Shown: positions 1-6,669, counted from the first letter of the stretch. The stretch: DNA of 23,418 bases from Candidatus Omnitrophota bacterium (GCA_016782495.1 JADHYL010000006.1:1-23418); one strand, 5' to 3'. The notes: generated by a model not told the origin, from the sequence alone. Program-made: numbers and translations.

Positions 1-1
1 A

Positions 2-475
2 TTGTATGTTTTGAGCAAGGCCGGATCAAAACCGAATGTAGGGGAATCGGTTCTCTATAAGCTTCTTTATTTTATCGACTTTAACTATTATGAGAAGTAC
101 GAAGAGCAACTGATTGGAGCGACATACATCAGGAATAACTACGGGCCCACCCCAAAAGAGTTTATCAAGATCGTAGAGGATATGGAAGGCAAAGACCTTA
201 GGAAAATTCAGGACAGCTATTTCCAATACCCTCAAACAAAATATCTGCCCTTGCGTAAACCCGACCTATCCAAAATCAACACTCAGGAGCAAAAAGTTAT
301 CGATGATGTTATAAATACACTCTCGGATATGAACGCTAAGCAGATAAGCGATTATTCGCATAATGATGTACCTTGGCAGACAACGGAAGAAGGCGAAGTA
401 ATAGATTATGAATCCGTATTCTATCGCACCCCGCCCTATTCAGTGAGGGATTACAGTGACGATGATATTCAATAA
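2..475 (+). CDS. Panacea-domain (SocA/DUF4065) antitoxin, 5' partial
   Basis: The reading frame is open at the left window edge, so the gene starts upstream; the TTG at 2 is probably internal. The visible 157 residues match the Panacea (SocA-like, DUF4065) fold: KPNVGESVLYKLLYFIDF near the start, then a YIRNNYGPTPKEF block, then SDYSHNDVPW near residue 120. Proteins of this family neutralise diverse toxins and often carry an N-terminal helix-turn-helix, which here would lie outside the window. It overlaps the next gene by 20 bases, a typical antitoxin-toxin layout, with the antitoxin first. The family call rests on remembered motifs. Neutralisation of the downstream protein is inferred from the gene pairing. 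Confidence 0.75.
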   Translation: MYVLSKAGSKPNVGESVLYKLLYFIDFNYYEKYEEQLIGATYIRNNYGPTPKEFIKIVEDMEGKDLRKIQDSYFQYPQTKYLPLRKPDLSKINTQEQKVIDDVINTLSDMNAKQISDYSHNDVPWQTTEEGEVIDYESVFYRTPPYSVRDYSDDDIQ

Positions 476-830
476 CATACGCAAACTCGCTGAATTCGAG
501 AAGGATTTCAAAAAACTCGCCAAAAAGTTCAAGACCCTTGAAGATGATCTAAATGCCTTTGTCGCCAATCAGCTAAAGCTTGCGCACAAGAAAAACATCG
601 ATAACAAAGGCGTGGTCAGGATATCCGATCTTGGAATTGAATACCCGAAGATATATAAAGCCAGAAAATTTGCCTGCAAGGCGTTAAAAGGAAAAGGCGC
701 CGCAAGCGGTATCAGGATAATATACGCATACTACGAGGAGGACGATGTTATCGAGTTTATAGAGATCTACTATAAAGGTATTAAAGAAAATGAGGACAGA
801 GAAAGAATAAAGAGGCATTACGGTAAATAA
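456..830 (+). CDS. RelE/ParE-superfamily-like toxin, partner of the Panacea gene
   Basis: A 124-residue basic protein. Its N-terminal half is helical and lysine-rich (EFEKDFKKLAKKFKTLEDDL). Its C-terminal half has the strand pattern of RelE/HigB-type mRNA interferases: GIRIIYAYY, then VIEFIEIYYKG, then a charged tail with RERIKRHY. The likely start is GTG at 456, five bases after a GAGGGA ribosome site at 445-450; ATG at 462 is the alternative. The start lies inside the end of the antitoxin gene, so the two are probably translationally coupled. A role as a growth-inhibiting toxin is inferred from fold resemblance and the neighbour. I cannot assign catalytic residues with certainty, and many relatives are annotated only as hypothetical. 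Confidence 0.6.
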   Translation: MTMIFNNIRKLAEFEKDFKKLAKKFKTLEDDLNAFVANQLKLAHKKNIDNKGVVRISDLGIEYPKIYKARKFACKALKGKGAASGIRIIYAYYEEDDVIEFIEIYYKGIKENEDRERIKRHYGK

Positions 831-902
831 TGCTTTGTTATCCCGCCACCTCAAAATTCGCATAGAGTCAATACCCCAACAGTTGCCTTTTCTCTAAACG
901 AG

Positions 903-1065
903 GGCAAGCTTGCGTTGTTGCCTCCGCTTGCCGCTCAAAAATGGAAACCTGCCATTTTCTCGCTCTCCAAAAATTGCTCATTATGCAAAAATGCTTATAC
1001 TGCTGAATTGCAGGATTGTATTCGCAATTTTTGAGAGTCGCTACGGCAACGAACGCAAGCTTGCC
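903..1065 (+). repeat. Nested imperfect inverted repeat (MITE-like palindromic element)
   Basis: The 287-base gap between the toxin and flippase genes holds no gene. Outer arms GGCAAGCTTGCGTTGTTGCC (903-922) and its near reverse complement at 1045-1065 match except for one inserted base. Inner arms CTCTCCAAAAATTGC (963-977) and GCAATTTTTGAGAG (1024-1037) match with a one-base bulge. A further small hairpin, AAAATGG at 938-944 with CCATTTT at 952-958, lies inside the left half. The whole could fold into a long cruciform. It resembles a non-autonomous palindromic element. No transposase, target duplication or integron site could be confirmed. Confidence 0.6.
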
Positions 1066-1081
1066 GACAACCCATTTTCGC

Positions 1082-1110
1082 TTTACTAATAATTATAATT
1101 ATGTTATATT
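1082..1110 (+). promoter_or_regulatory. Predicted sigma-70 promoter with extended -10, upstream of flippase gene
   Basis: A -35 like TTTACT (1082-1087), a 17-base spacer and a -10 TATATT (1105-1110) preceded by TG at 1102-1103 form an extended -10 promoter. Transcription would begin near 1117, only about four bases before the ATG at 1121. No Shine-Dalgarno sequence precedes that ATG, so a leaderless message is suggested. A second TATAAT at 1094-1099 lacks a good -35. This is prediction from sequence only. Confidence 0.5.
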
Positions 1111-1120
1111 ATCTCCTTAT

Positions 1121-2104
1121 ATGAAGGCAAAACTTTTGCTGATATCAAGGATAGCGGTGAGCGTGGGGCTGGTAGCGTTTCTGGTCTGGAGCATGAGGGG
1201 GCATTTCCCGCGTATTGCGGAAACGCTTAAAAAGGCCAACCCTGTCCTATTTTTTTCCGCAACACTACTTTTTATTGTTAATATCTCTTCGGGTCTTTCA
1301 GCCAGGCTGAAATTACTTTTCGCGGGCGAGAACCTTGATATCGCGTTCGGCCGCGTTGTTCAGCTTACCTTCATAGGGTACTTCTTCAATAACTTCATGC
1401 CAACGGCCGTAGGCGGCGATATAGTCAAGGCTTACTACGCGAGCAAAGATACAAAAAAGACCGCGAAGTCATTTATCGCTGTTTTCATGGATAGATTCAT
1501 AGGACTTTTCTCTTTCGTGTCCATAGCGGCGGTTTCTCTCTTGTGGGCGGGCGGCGATGTCGCGCCGGCCATTAAAAAAATCGTGCTTCTATTCGCTCTC
1601 GGGGGGATTTTGGTATTTATTTTTGCGCTGAACAAACAAGCCGCGAAATTCATCCTCGTCATCTTTTCTAAGTTTAAACTTTGGAATCTCGGAGAAAAAC
1701 TTTCGAATGTTTATAAGGCCGTCCATGACTATAAAAATAAAAAAAGGGTTATCGCTTTCGCGATTCTGATATCCGCCGCTGTGCAGGGTATCTATTTCGC
1801 AATAATATATATCCTTACAAGGGCGCTGGGCGCTAACGTGGCGCTGGTATCCATATTTCTCGTCATGCCCATAGTAAGCGTTATAAGCATGCTGCCGTCT
1901 ATCGGAGGCTTGGGCTTGCGCGAAGGCGCTATTGTGGCGTTTTTCACGCCGCTCATAGGAAGCGAAAGCGCTTTTGCGTTAAGCATACTACTTTTGGCGA
2001 TGCTTTTAGTGGTAAGTCTTGTCGGGGGCATTATTTACGCTTCTGCCTCGCAGTTTAAGATTAAACCCAAAGAAATGGAAAAATTGGAGACATATCAGAT
2101 ATGA
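1121..2104 (+). CDS. Flippase-like / LPG synthase transmembrane-domain protein (UPF0104)
   Basis: A 327-residue polytopic inner-membrane protein with about eight hydrophobic segments. Family marks are the early segment IAVSVGLVAFLVWSM, the NNFMPTAVGGDIVKAYY block (near residue 90), the FMDRFIGLFSF block, and a late PSIGGLGLREGAIVAFF block. This is the lysylphosphatidylglycerol synthase transmembrane (PF03706) family without the aminoacyl-transferase half; such proteins are thought to move or handle membrane lipids or glycolipids. The frame runs upstream to 1016, but that extension is encoded by the palindromic repeat and is not part of the family, so ATG 1121 was chosen. It overlaps the next gene by four bases (ATGA). 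The lipid substrate is unknown. Confidence 0.8.
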   Translation: MKAKLLLISRIAVSVGLVAFLVWSMRGHFPRIAETLKKANPVLFFSATLLFIVNISSGLSARLKLLFAGENLDIAFGRVVQLTFIGYFFNNFMPTAVGGDIVKAYYASKDTKKTAKSFIAVFMDRFIGLFSFVSIAAVSLLWAGGDVAPAIKKIVLLFALGGILVFIFALNKQAAKFILVIFSKFKLWNLGEKLSNVYKAVHDYKNKKRVIAFAILISAAVQGIYFAIIYILTRALGANVALVSIFLVMPIVSVISMLPSIGGLGLREGAIVAFFTPLIGSESAFALSILLLAMLLVVSLVGGIIYASASQFKIKPKEMEKLETYQI

Positions 2105-2271
2105 TAGATAAAAAACTTTTGGATATTCTGGCGTGCCCGTCATGTAAATCGGATGTGAAGCTGGAAAATGACAAAATCGTCTGCATTAAGTGCGGACTAA
2201 GGTATCCGATAGAAGACGGCATACCGATTATGTTAATCGATAAGGCTGAAAAGCCGGACAAGGAAAAGTAA
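2101..2271 (+). CDS. Trm112-family zinc-binding small protein
   Basis: A 56-residue protein starting MIDKKLLDILACPSCK. Two CxxC pairs (C12/C15 and C29/C32) would bind one zinc ion, and the ending RYPIEDGIPIMLIDKAE is the usual Trm112 (UPF0434/YcaR) signature. Length matches the bacterial family, about 60 residues. Eukaryotic and archaeal Trm112 activate methyltransferases; the role of the bacterial form is less clear. The ATGA overlap with the flippase gene implies coupled expression. It may support a methyl- or glycosyltransferase in envelope lipid work, which is only a guess from the neighbour. Confidence 0.85.
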   Translation: MIDKKLLDILACPSCKSDVKLENDKIVCIKCGLRYPIEDGIPIMLIDKAEKPDKEK

Positions 2272-2301
2272 AATTCTCCGCCTTCGCCAAATTACCTGCC
2301 T

Positions 2302-2361
2302 AGCGGCAAGGCCGCTGGCTTCCGTGTTTGGCTTCCTCCTTCGCTCTTCGAGCTTCGGAGG
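2302..2361 (+). repeat. Two small hairpins in the gap before aroQ
   Basis: AGCGGC (2302-2307) and GCCGCT (2311-2316) form a six-pair stem with an AAG loop. CCTCC (2335-2339) and GGAGG (2357-2361) enclose GCTC/GAGC, giving a second interrupted stem. Neither is followed by a T-run, so they are not classical terminators. The GC-rich words resemble the hairpin at 4623-4643, which suggests dispersed repeat debris. Confidence 0.5.
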
Positions 2362-2379
2362 ACAGGTCGGCGGACAGGC

Positions 2380-2397
2380 AAATCACAAATTACAAAT
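2380..2397 (-). repeat. Heptad micro-repeat, ATTTGKR type, reverse orientation
   Basis: Read on the minus strand this is ATTTGTA, ATTTGTG, ATTT, that is two and a half 7-base units. The same layout occurs on the plus strand at 6633-6650 (ATTTGGA, ATTTGGA, ATTT). It lies directly before the GGGGG ribosome site of aroQ. Confidence 0.55.
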
Positions 2398-2410
2398 TTG
2401 GGGGTAACTT

Positions 2411-2851
2411 ATGGCAAAAATATTAGTGATACACGGCCCGAATCTTAATCTTTTGGGCACCAGAGAAGTCGACATATACGGCAAGGTTACCATAGAAGAC
2501 ATAAATAACTCTTTAAGAGAAAAGGCAAAAGGAAAAGGCGTCGATATTGAGATTATGCAGTCAAACCACGAGGGCGAAATCGTAGACACCATAGGAAAGG
2601 CGAAAGATAATAAAATAAACGCGATTTTAATGAACCCGGCCGCCTACACGCACACAAGCGTCGCGATAAGGGACGCGGTGGCAGCATGTGGCATACCGAC
2701 CGTAGAGGTTCACCTTTCCAACATTTACTCGAGAGAAGAGTTCAGGCATACGTCGCTTATCGCGCCCGTGGCCAAGGGTCAGGTTTCGGGTTTCGGAAAA
2801 ACGAGTTATTTATTGGGGTTTGAAGCGGCGATAGAGCTTGCGAAAAAATAA
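2411..2851 (+). CDS. aroQ: Type II 3-dehydroquinate dehydratase
   Basis: Catalyses dehydration of 3-dehydroquinate to 3-dehydroshikimate, step three of the shikimate pathway, in the cytoplasm as a dodecamer. The 146 residues match the family length. Visible motifs are HGPNLNLLGTRE (8-19), the catalytic tyrosine Y23 in DIYG, SNHEGEIVD (51-59), NPAAYTHTS (75-83), and the catalytic histidine H101 in EVHLSNIYSREEFRHTS. The usual proline after RE is valine here, a mild change. The start at ATG 2411 follows a GGGGGT ribosome site. It opens a tightly spaced run through the peptidase, efp and biotin carboxylase genes. Confidence 0.96.
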   Translation: MAKILVIHGPNLNLLGTREVDIYGKVTIEDINNSLREKAKGKGVDIEIMQSNHEGEIVDTIGKAKDNKINAILMNPAAYTHTSVAIRDAVAACGIPTVEVHLSNIYSREEFRHTSLIAPVAKGQVSGFGKTSYLLGFEAAIELAKK

Positions 2852-2852
2852 A

Positions 2853-3509
2853 ATGCGCTCCGAGAAAAAGATAGATTCCCTGATTAAAGCGGCAAAAATA
2901 GCAAAAGATATTTTTGCTTCGGTATCGGTAAAGATTAAGCCCGGGGCGCGCGAGATCGAGATAAAGCGCGCCATTGAAAGTAAAATAAAGGAAAAAGGGT
3001 TAAAGCGTTCTTTCGAGACGATAGTCGCCAGCGGCCCGAACGCCGCGAAGCCGCACGCAAAAGTAACCGAAAGAACTTTACGATCGGGCGATGCGGTAGT
3101 GGTGGATCTCGGAGTGAAATATAAAGGTTACTGCTCCGATCTGACAAGGACCGTAAAGCTGGGAAAAATAAACGCGAAAATGGAAAAACTTTACGAAACC
3201 GTAAAAGCGGCCCAGCGACTGGCGATTAGAAACGTTAAACCGGGTTTAAAAATTAAGATCCTGGCGGCCCTCGCCCAGGATTATATGAGAAAAAAAGGAT
3301 TCGGAAAATATATTTTGCACACGCTGGGTCATGGCGTGGGGAAGAGAATTCACCAGGGGCCAAGGCTTTCGGAGAAAAACGAGCGGTTTTTGCAAAAAGG
3401 CATGGTAATAACTATAGAGCCCGGGCTTTATATAAAGAATCGGGGCGGGGCAAGAATTGAAGACATGGTGCTTGTGACAGCGAAGGGGGGAAGGGTTTTA
3501 ACCAGATGA
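2853..3509 (+). CDS. M24-family metallopeptidase (Xaa-Pro aminopeptidase-like)
   Basis: A 218-residue pita-bread fold peptidase. The five metal ligands are visible: D85 (VVVDLG), D96 (CSDLTRT), H160 (TLGHGVG), E189 (TIEPGLY) and E203 (RIEDMV), with supporting H68 and H167. The GHGVGKRIHQGP wording is of Xaa-Pro peptidase (PepP/PepQ) type rather than methionine aminopeptidase. The N-terminal creatinase domain of full Xaa-Pro aminopeptidases (about 350 residues) is absent, so it is a single-domain form. ATG 2853 lies one base after the aroQ stop. It overlaps efp by four bases. A peptidase next to efp is a very common arrangement. The exact substrate is unknown. Confidence 0.9.
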   Translation: MRSEKKIDSLIKAAKIAKDIFASVSVKIKPGAREIEIKRAIESKIKEKGLKRSFETIVASGPNAAKPHAKVTERTLRSGDAVVVDLGVKYKGYCSDLTRTVKLGKINAKMEKLYETVKAAQRLAIRNVKPGLKIKILAALAQDYMRKKGFGKYILHTLGHGVGKRIHQGPRLSEKNERFLQKGMVITIEPGLYIKNRGGARIEDMVLVTAKGGRVLTR

Positions 3510-4063
3510 TTACCGCGCGTGACATGAGAAGCGGGATTATCATCGAGATGGACGGCGGGCTTTTTCTCGTTATTGAGACCCAGCACGTTAAGCGCGAGAA
3601 CCGGCGCGCCCTCGTAAGGACAAAACTAAAGAATCTTTTAACGGGCTCTATCGTGGAAAAATCGTTAAGGTCCGAGGATAGTTTTCCGCAGGCCTACATA
3701 GAAGATAAAAAAATGCAGTATCTCTATAAAGAGCAGGCCAACTATTTTTTTATGGATCAGTCGACATACGAGCAGGTGGCCATAGAAAAAGAGAAACTCG
3801 GCGCCATCGTGAACTTCCTGAAAGAAGGCATGGACGCTACGGTCCATTTTCATAAGAACGTTGTAGTGAGCGTGGATCTTCCCTTTTTTATCGATTTAAA
3901 AGTTGAATATACCGAACAATGGATAAAGGGCGATACCGCAAAGGGCGGAACAAAGCCCGCGAAACTTGAAACCGGCGCTACCGTAAAAGTGCCTCTCTTT
4001 ATAATTACAGGCGAGGTAATAAAAATAGACACTCGAACCGGCGAATACGCCGGCCGCGTATAA
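3506..4063 (+). CDS. efp: Translation elongation factor P
   Basis: EF-P relieves ribosomes stalled on polyproline. The 185 residues cover all three domains: the N-terminal KOW-like domain (RSGIIIEMDGGLFLVIE), the middle OB domain (residues about 65-125), and the C-terminal OB domain (VEYTEQWIKGDTAKGGTKPA through the GEVIKIDTRTGEYAGRV end). The loop that normally reads KPGKG, whose lysine (or arginine) is modified and reaches the peptidyl-transferase centre, reads KRENRR here. Asn32 falls at the tip, followed by R33 and R34. The DNA at that point codes AAG CGC GAG AAC CGG CGC. Its start overlaps the M24 stop (ATGA). Confidence 0.95.
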   Translation: MITARDMRSGIIIEMDGGLFLVIETQHVKRENRRALVRTKLKNLLTGSIVEKSLRSEDSFPQAYIEDKKMQYLYKEQANYFFMDQSTYEQVAIEKEKLGAIVNFLKEGMDATVHFHKNVVVSVDLPFFIDLKVEYTEQWIKGDTAKGGTKPAKLETGATVKVPLFIITGEVIKIDTRTGEYAGRV

Positions 4064-4073
4064 GGGGGTTAAA

Positions 4074-4517
4074 ATGAACTTAAAAAAGATAGAAGAGGTT
4101 ATCCGCTTAATGGAAAAACATAACCTTTCGGAAATAAGCGTGGAGGAGGAAGGCGTAAAGGTGCATTTGAAGAAGGAACTATACGGAGCCGTAGAAAAAA
4201 CCATCCAGATGACTTCGCCGGTATTGACGCCCAAGCACGAGGCGAGCCCGCCGCCCCTAAAAGAAGAAAAGACAAACCTTGTTGAAATAAAAGCGCCCAT
4301 GGTGGGGACATTTTATAATGCGTCCGCCCCGGACTCAAAACCATTCGTTGATGTGGGTAGCTCGGTGAGCCAGGGGGACGTTCTTTGCATAATCGAAGCC
4401 ATGAAACTCATGAACGAGATAAAATCCGAGGTAAAAGGCAAGATTGCGGATATCCTTATTGGAAACGGCGAACCGATAGAGTTCGGCCAGGTGTTATTTT
4501 TGGTGGAGCCGAGTTAA
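4074..4517 (+). CDS. accB: Biotin carboxyl carrier protein of acetyl-CoA carboxylase
   Basis: Carries the biotin that AccC carboxylates in the first step of fatty acid synthesis. The 147 residues have the family layout: an N-terminal helical part (1-35, NLKKIEEVIRLMEKHNLSEI), a proline-rich linker (about 48-62), and a lipoyl/biotinyl domain from 68 to the end. The biotin site is K111 in IEAMKLMNEI. The domain also keeps the APMVGTFY strand typical of bacterial AccB. ATG 4074 follows a GGGGG ribosome site, ten bases after efp. accC follows after a repeat-filled gap. Confidence 0.95.
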   Translation: MNLKKIEEVIRLMEKHNLSEISVEEEGVKVHLKKELYGAVEKTIQMTSPVLTPKHEASPPPLKEEKTNLVEIKAPMVGTFYNASAPDSKPFVDVGSSVSQGDVLCIIEAMKLMNEIKSEVKGKIADILIGNGEPIEFGQVLFLVEPS

Positions 4518-4530
4518 AGCTAATAACGCT

Positions 4531-4592
4531 ACGTAGGACGTAGGACGTGGGACGTAGGACGATTAGTAGGATAACGTTTTTGAAAAATCGAA
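4531..4592 (+). repeat. Heptad repeat ACGTAGG x4 plus conserved tail (copy 1)
   Basis: Four exact-period 7-base units lie at 4531-4558: ACGTAGG, ACGTAGG, ACGTGGG, ACGTAGG. They are followed by ACGATTAGTAGGATAACG and the near palindrome GTTTTTGAAAAATC. The same four-unit array plus tail (ACGATTAG, AGGA, then GTTTTT and an A-run) occurs at 11132-11190 in the same orientation. It occupies the accB-accC gap and contains no open frame of note. Confidence 0.7.
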
Positions 4593-4603
4593 TGCATGTT
4601 TCC

Positions 4604-4657
4604 TAAACCGAAAACCGTAAACCCTGCCTTGCCGGCAGGCAGGCGTAAACCGAAACG
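4604..4657 (+). repeat. TAAACCG heptads flanking a GC-rich hairpin
   Basis: Three 7-base units TAAACCG, AAAACCG, TAAACCC (4604-4624) run into a hairpin with arms CCTGCCT (4623-4629) and AGGCAGG (4637-4643), seven pairs. One more TAAACCG unit follows at 4646-4652. The hairpin therefore appears to sit inside the heptad array. There is no T-run, so it is unlikely to be a terminator. It ends 17 bases before the accC start. Confidence 0.6.
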
Positions 4658-4674
4658 CAATAGAGAGTTCGACT

Positions 4675-6009
4675 ATGTTTTCTAAAATACTCATAGCAAA
4701 CCGCGGCGAAGTAGCGGTAAGAGTCATAAGGGCCTGCAAAGAGCTCGGCATAAAAACTGTGGCGGTGTTTTCCGAGATAGACGCGGAATCCCTTCACGTA
4801 AAGCTGGCGGATGAGGCCGTGTGCATAGGTAAGGCGCCGGCGAGCGACAGCTACCTTAATATTCCGAACATAATAAGCGCCGCGGAAATAACGGATGTCG
4901 AAGCGATACACCCCGGCTATGGATTTCTCGCAGAGGACGCGCACTTTGCCGAAATATGCGAGTCCTGCCAGATAAAGTTCATAGGCCCGACGCCTGAGAA
5001 TATGCGGCTCATGGGAGACAAGATGGCGGCCAAGCAGGTGGCGAGAAAAGCCGGCATTCCTATCATACCCGGAAGCTTAAACGTCGTTAATTCAAAGGAA
5101 GAATCCTTAAAGATAGCAAAAAAATTGAAATACCCTGTTATAATAAAAGCGGCTCTGGGCGGCGGCGGAAAAGGCATGCGCATTTGCCATAATGATATAC
5201 GGCTCGTAAGCGCTTTCCTTACGGCGCAAAGGGAAGCGGAGGCCGCCTTCGGAAATCCAAGCGTTTATATAGAAAAATATATAGAAGGGCCGCGCCACAT
5301 AGAGTTTCAGTTATTGGGAGATTCTCACGGGCACGTGATTCATCTCGGCGAAAGGGACTGCACCATACAGAGAAGGCATCAAAAATTAATCGAGGAGGCG
5401 CCCTCGCCCATATTAAATAAAAAACTCCGTAAAAAAATGGGTGAGGTCGCCGTAAGATGCGCCAAAACAATAAACTATGTAAATGCCGGCACGATCGAGT
5501 TTTTGCTCGACAAAAACGACAATTTTTATTTCATGGAAATGAATACGAGAATTCAGGTTGAGCACCCGGTTACGGAGATGCTTACGGGCCTTGACCTCGT
5601 CAAGGAACAGATAAGGATCGCCGCCGGCGAAAAATTGAATCTAAAGCAGGACGACGTCAACTTTAGAGGTAGCTCGATAGAGTGCCGCGTTTACGCCGAA
5701 GACCCGGATCATGATTTTAGGCCGTGCCCGGGTAAGATCACGGGACTTAACCTGCCCGGCGGTCCCGGCGTGCGTCTCGATACGCACATATACGCCGGAT
5801 ATGAGATATCCCCTTACTACGATTCCATGATAGCCAAGATCATCACTCACGGCGAAAATAGGAAAGAAGCTATCGCTGTGATGCAGCGGGCGCTTGAGGA
5901 GTTTATAATCGAACCTATTAAAACCACGGTTCCTTTTCATAAAAAAGTAATGGCCAACCCCTCGTTCTTAAGAGGGAAGTATGCGACCGATTTCGCGGAA
6001 AAAATATAA
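4675..6009 (+). CDS. accC: Biotin carboxylase subunit of acetyl-CoA carboxylase
   Basis: Uses ATP and bicarbonate to carboxylate biotin on AccB. The 444 residues match the family (about 450). The N-terminal domain starts FSKILIANRGEVAVRVIRAC. The ATP-grasp domain has the glycine-rich loop KAALGGGGKGMR (near 160) and the block ERDCTIQRRHQKLIEEAPSP (near 225-245). The metal and catalytic block MEMNTRIQVEHPVTE lies near 290-305, and the C-terminal domain has GSSIECRVYAEDP. All look intact. The ribosome site is weak (AGAGAG at about 4661). The carboxyltransferase genes accA and accD are not in this window. Confidence 0.97.
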   Translation: MFSKILIANRGEVAVRVIRACKELGIKTVAVFSEIDAESLHVKLADEAVCIGKAPASDSYLNIPNIISAAEITDVEAIHPGYGFLAEDAHFAEICESCQIKFIGPTPENMRLMGDKMAAKQVARKAGIPIIPGSLNVVNSKEESLKIAKKLKYPVIIKAALGGGGKGMRICHNDIRLVSAFLTAQREAEAAFGNPSVYIEKYIEGPRHIEFQLLGDSHGHVIHLGERDCTIQRRHQKLIEEAPSPILNKKLRKKMGEVAVRCAKTINYVNAGTIEFLLDKNDNFYFMEMNTRIQVEHPVTEMLTGLDLVKEQIRIAAGEKLNLKQDDVNFRGSSIECRVYAEDPDHDFRPCPGKITGLNLPGGPGVRLDTHIYAGYEISPYYDSMIAKIITHGENRKEAIAVMQRALEEFIIEPIKTTVPFHKKVMANPSFLRGKYATDFAEKI

Positions 6010-6020
6010 AGGAGGGTGAA

Positions 6021-6626
6021 ATGAATTTCATAAAAAGTATTTTCGTTTTGATTTTCACGCTTATATTTGTTGTGGTGGGGGCGTCTTTCATCGCCCTGTC
6101 GTTTAACCTTTTCACAACCGATGAAGTCGTTAATTTCATAAACTATATTTACGCGGACCCCAACATAAAGATGGCTCTGGGGATCGTGGGCTCGCTACTT
6201 ATTCTGGTAGGCGTTGCCATAGCGAATATAAGCATCTCTAGAATGCAGATGCAGAAAACGATCGCTTTCGAGAATCCGGACGGGCAGGTAACGGTTTCCT
6301 TGTCCGCGATAGAGGATTTTATAAAAAAGAGCGTAAGGCACCTGGCCGACGTTAAGGACCTGCGTTCAAGCGTTACGGCAAGCAAGAAAGGCATTAACAT
6401 CGTCTGCCGTGCAACTATTTTTTCCGATTCAAACATACCTGAGACAACCGAGAGGATTCAAAATATCGTTAAAACAAAGGTTCAGGAAATGTTAGGGGTG
6501 GAGGAAAGGATCAATATAAAGATTCACGTAACAAAAATTTCCCCCCACAAGGGCAAGAGCGCAGAGGATGTGCCGCCGAGAGATTACGATGAAACATCCA
6601 GGCGCATGCCGATGGGGGGAGCGTAA
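6021..6626 (+). CDS. AmaP-like membrane protein with Asp23/Gls24-type domain
   Basis: A 201-residue protein with two N-terminal membrane segments (about 5-27 and 52-70) and then a cytoplasmic Asp23/Gls24-like domain. That domain is recognised by GQVTVSLSAIEDFIKKSV (about 88-105) and the later NIKIHVTKI strand. In Gram-positive bacteria AmaP anchors Asp23 at the membrane in the alkaline/cell-wall stress response. The placement directly after accC mirrors the Bacillota order efp-accB-accC-asp23. The strong GGAGGGTG ribosome site at 6010-6017 supports ATG 6021. The C-terminal tail is charged and likely disordered. Function in a diderm is unknown. Confidence 0.75.
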   Translation: MNFIKSIFVLIFTLIFVVVGASFIALSFNLFTTDEVVNFINYIYADPNIKMALGIVGSLLILVGVAIANISISRMQMQKTIAFENPDGQVTVSLSAIEDFIKKSVRHLADVKDLRSSVTASKKGINIVCRATIFSDSNIPETTERIQNIVKTKVQEMLGVEERINIKIHVTKISPHKGKSAEDVPPRDYDETSRRMPMGGA

Positions 6627-6632
6627 TTTGTT

Positions 6633-6650
6633 ATTTGGAATTTGGAATTT
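6633..6650 (+). repeat. Heptad micro-repeat ATTTGGA x2.5
   Basis: ATTTGGA, ATTTGGA, ATTT in tandem between the AmaP gene and pfkA. It has the same 18-base layout as the reverse-strand copy at 2380-2397. It is followed by the GAGGTGG ribosome site of pfkA. Confidence 0.55.
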
Positions 6651-6669
6651 TTAAAAAAGAGGTGGGCAA

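Noticed and set aside
903..1065. Integron attC site
   Set aside because: No clear core sites or integrase gene were seen; nested arms alone are not enough.
1016..1120. Upstream extension of the flippase reading frame from TTG 1016
   Set aside because: It is encoded by the palindromic repeat, has no family match and no ribosome site; ATG 1121 fits the family start.
4531..4562. CRISPR-like array
   Set aside because: The repeats are only seven bases with no spacers; it is a simple tandem array.
4675..5298. Minus-strand open frames across accC, helicase and other genes
   Set aside because: They lie wholly inside well-supported plus-strand genes, lack ribosome sites and show no recognisable motifs.
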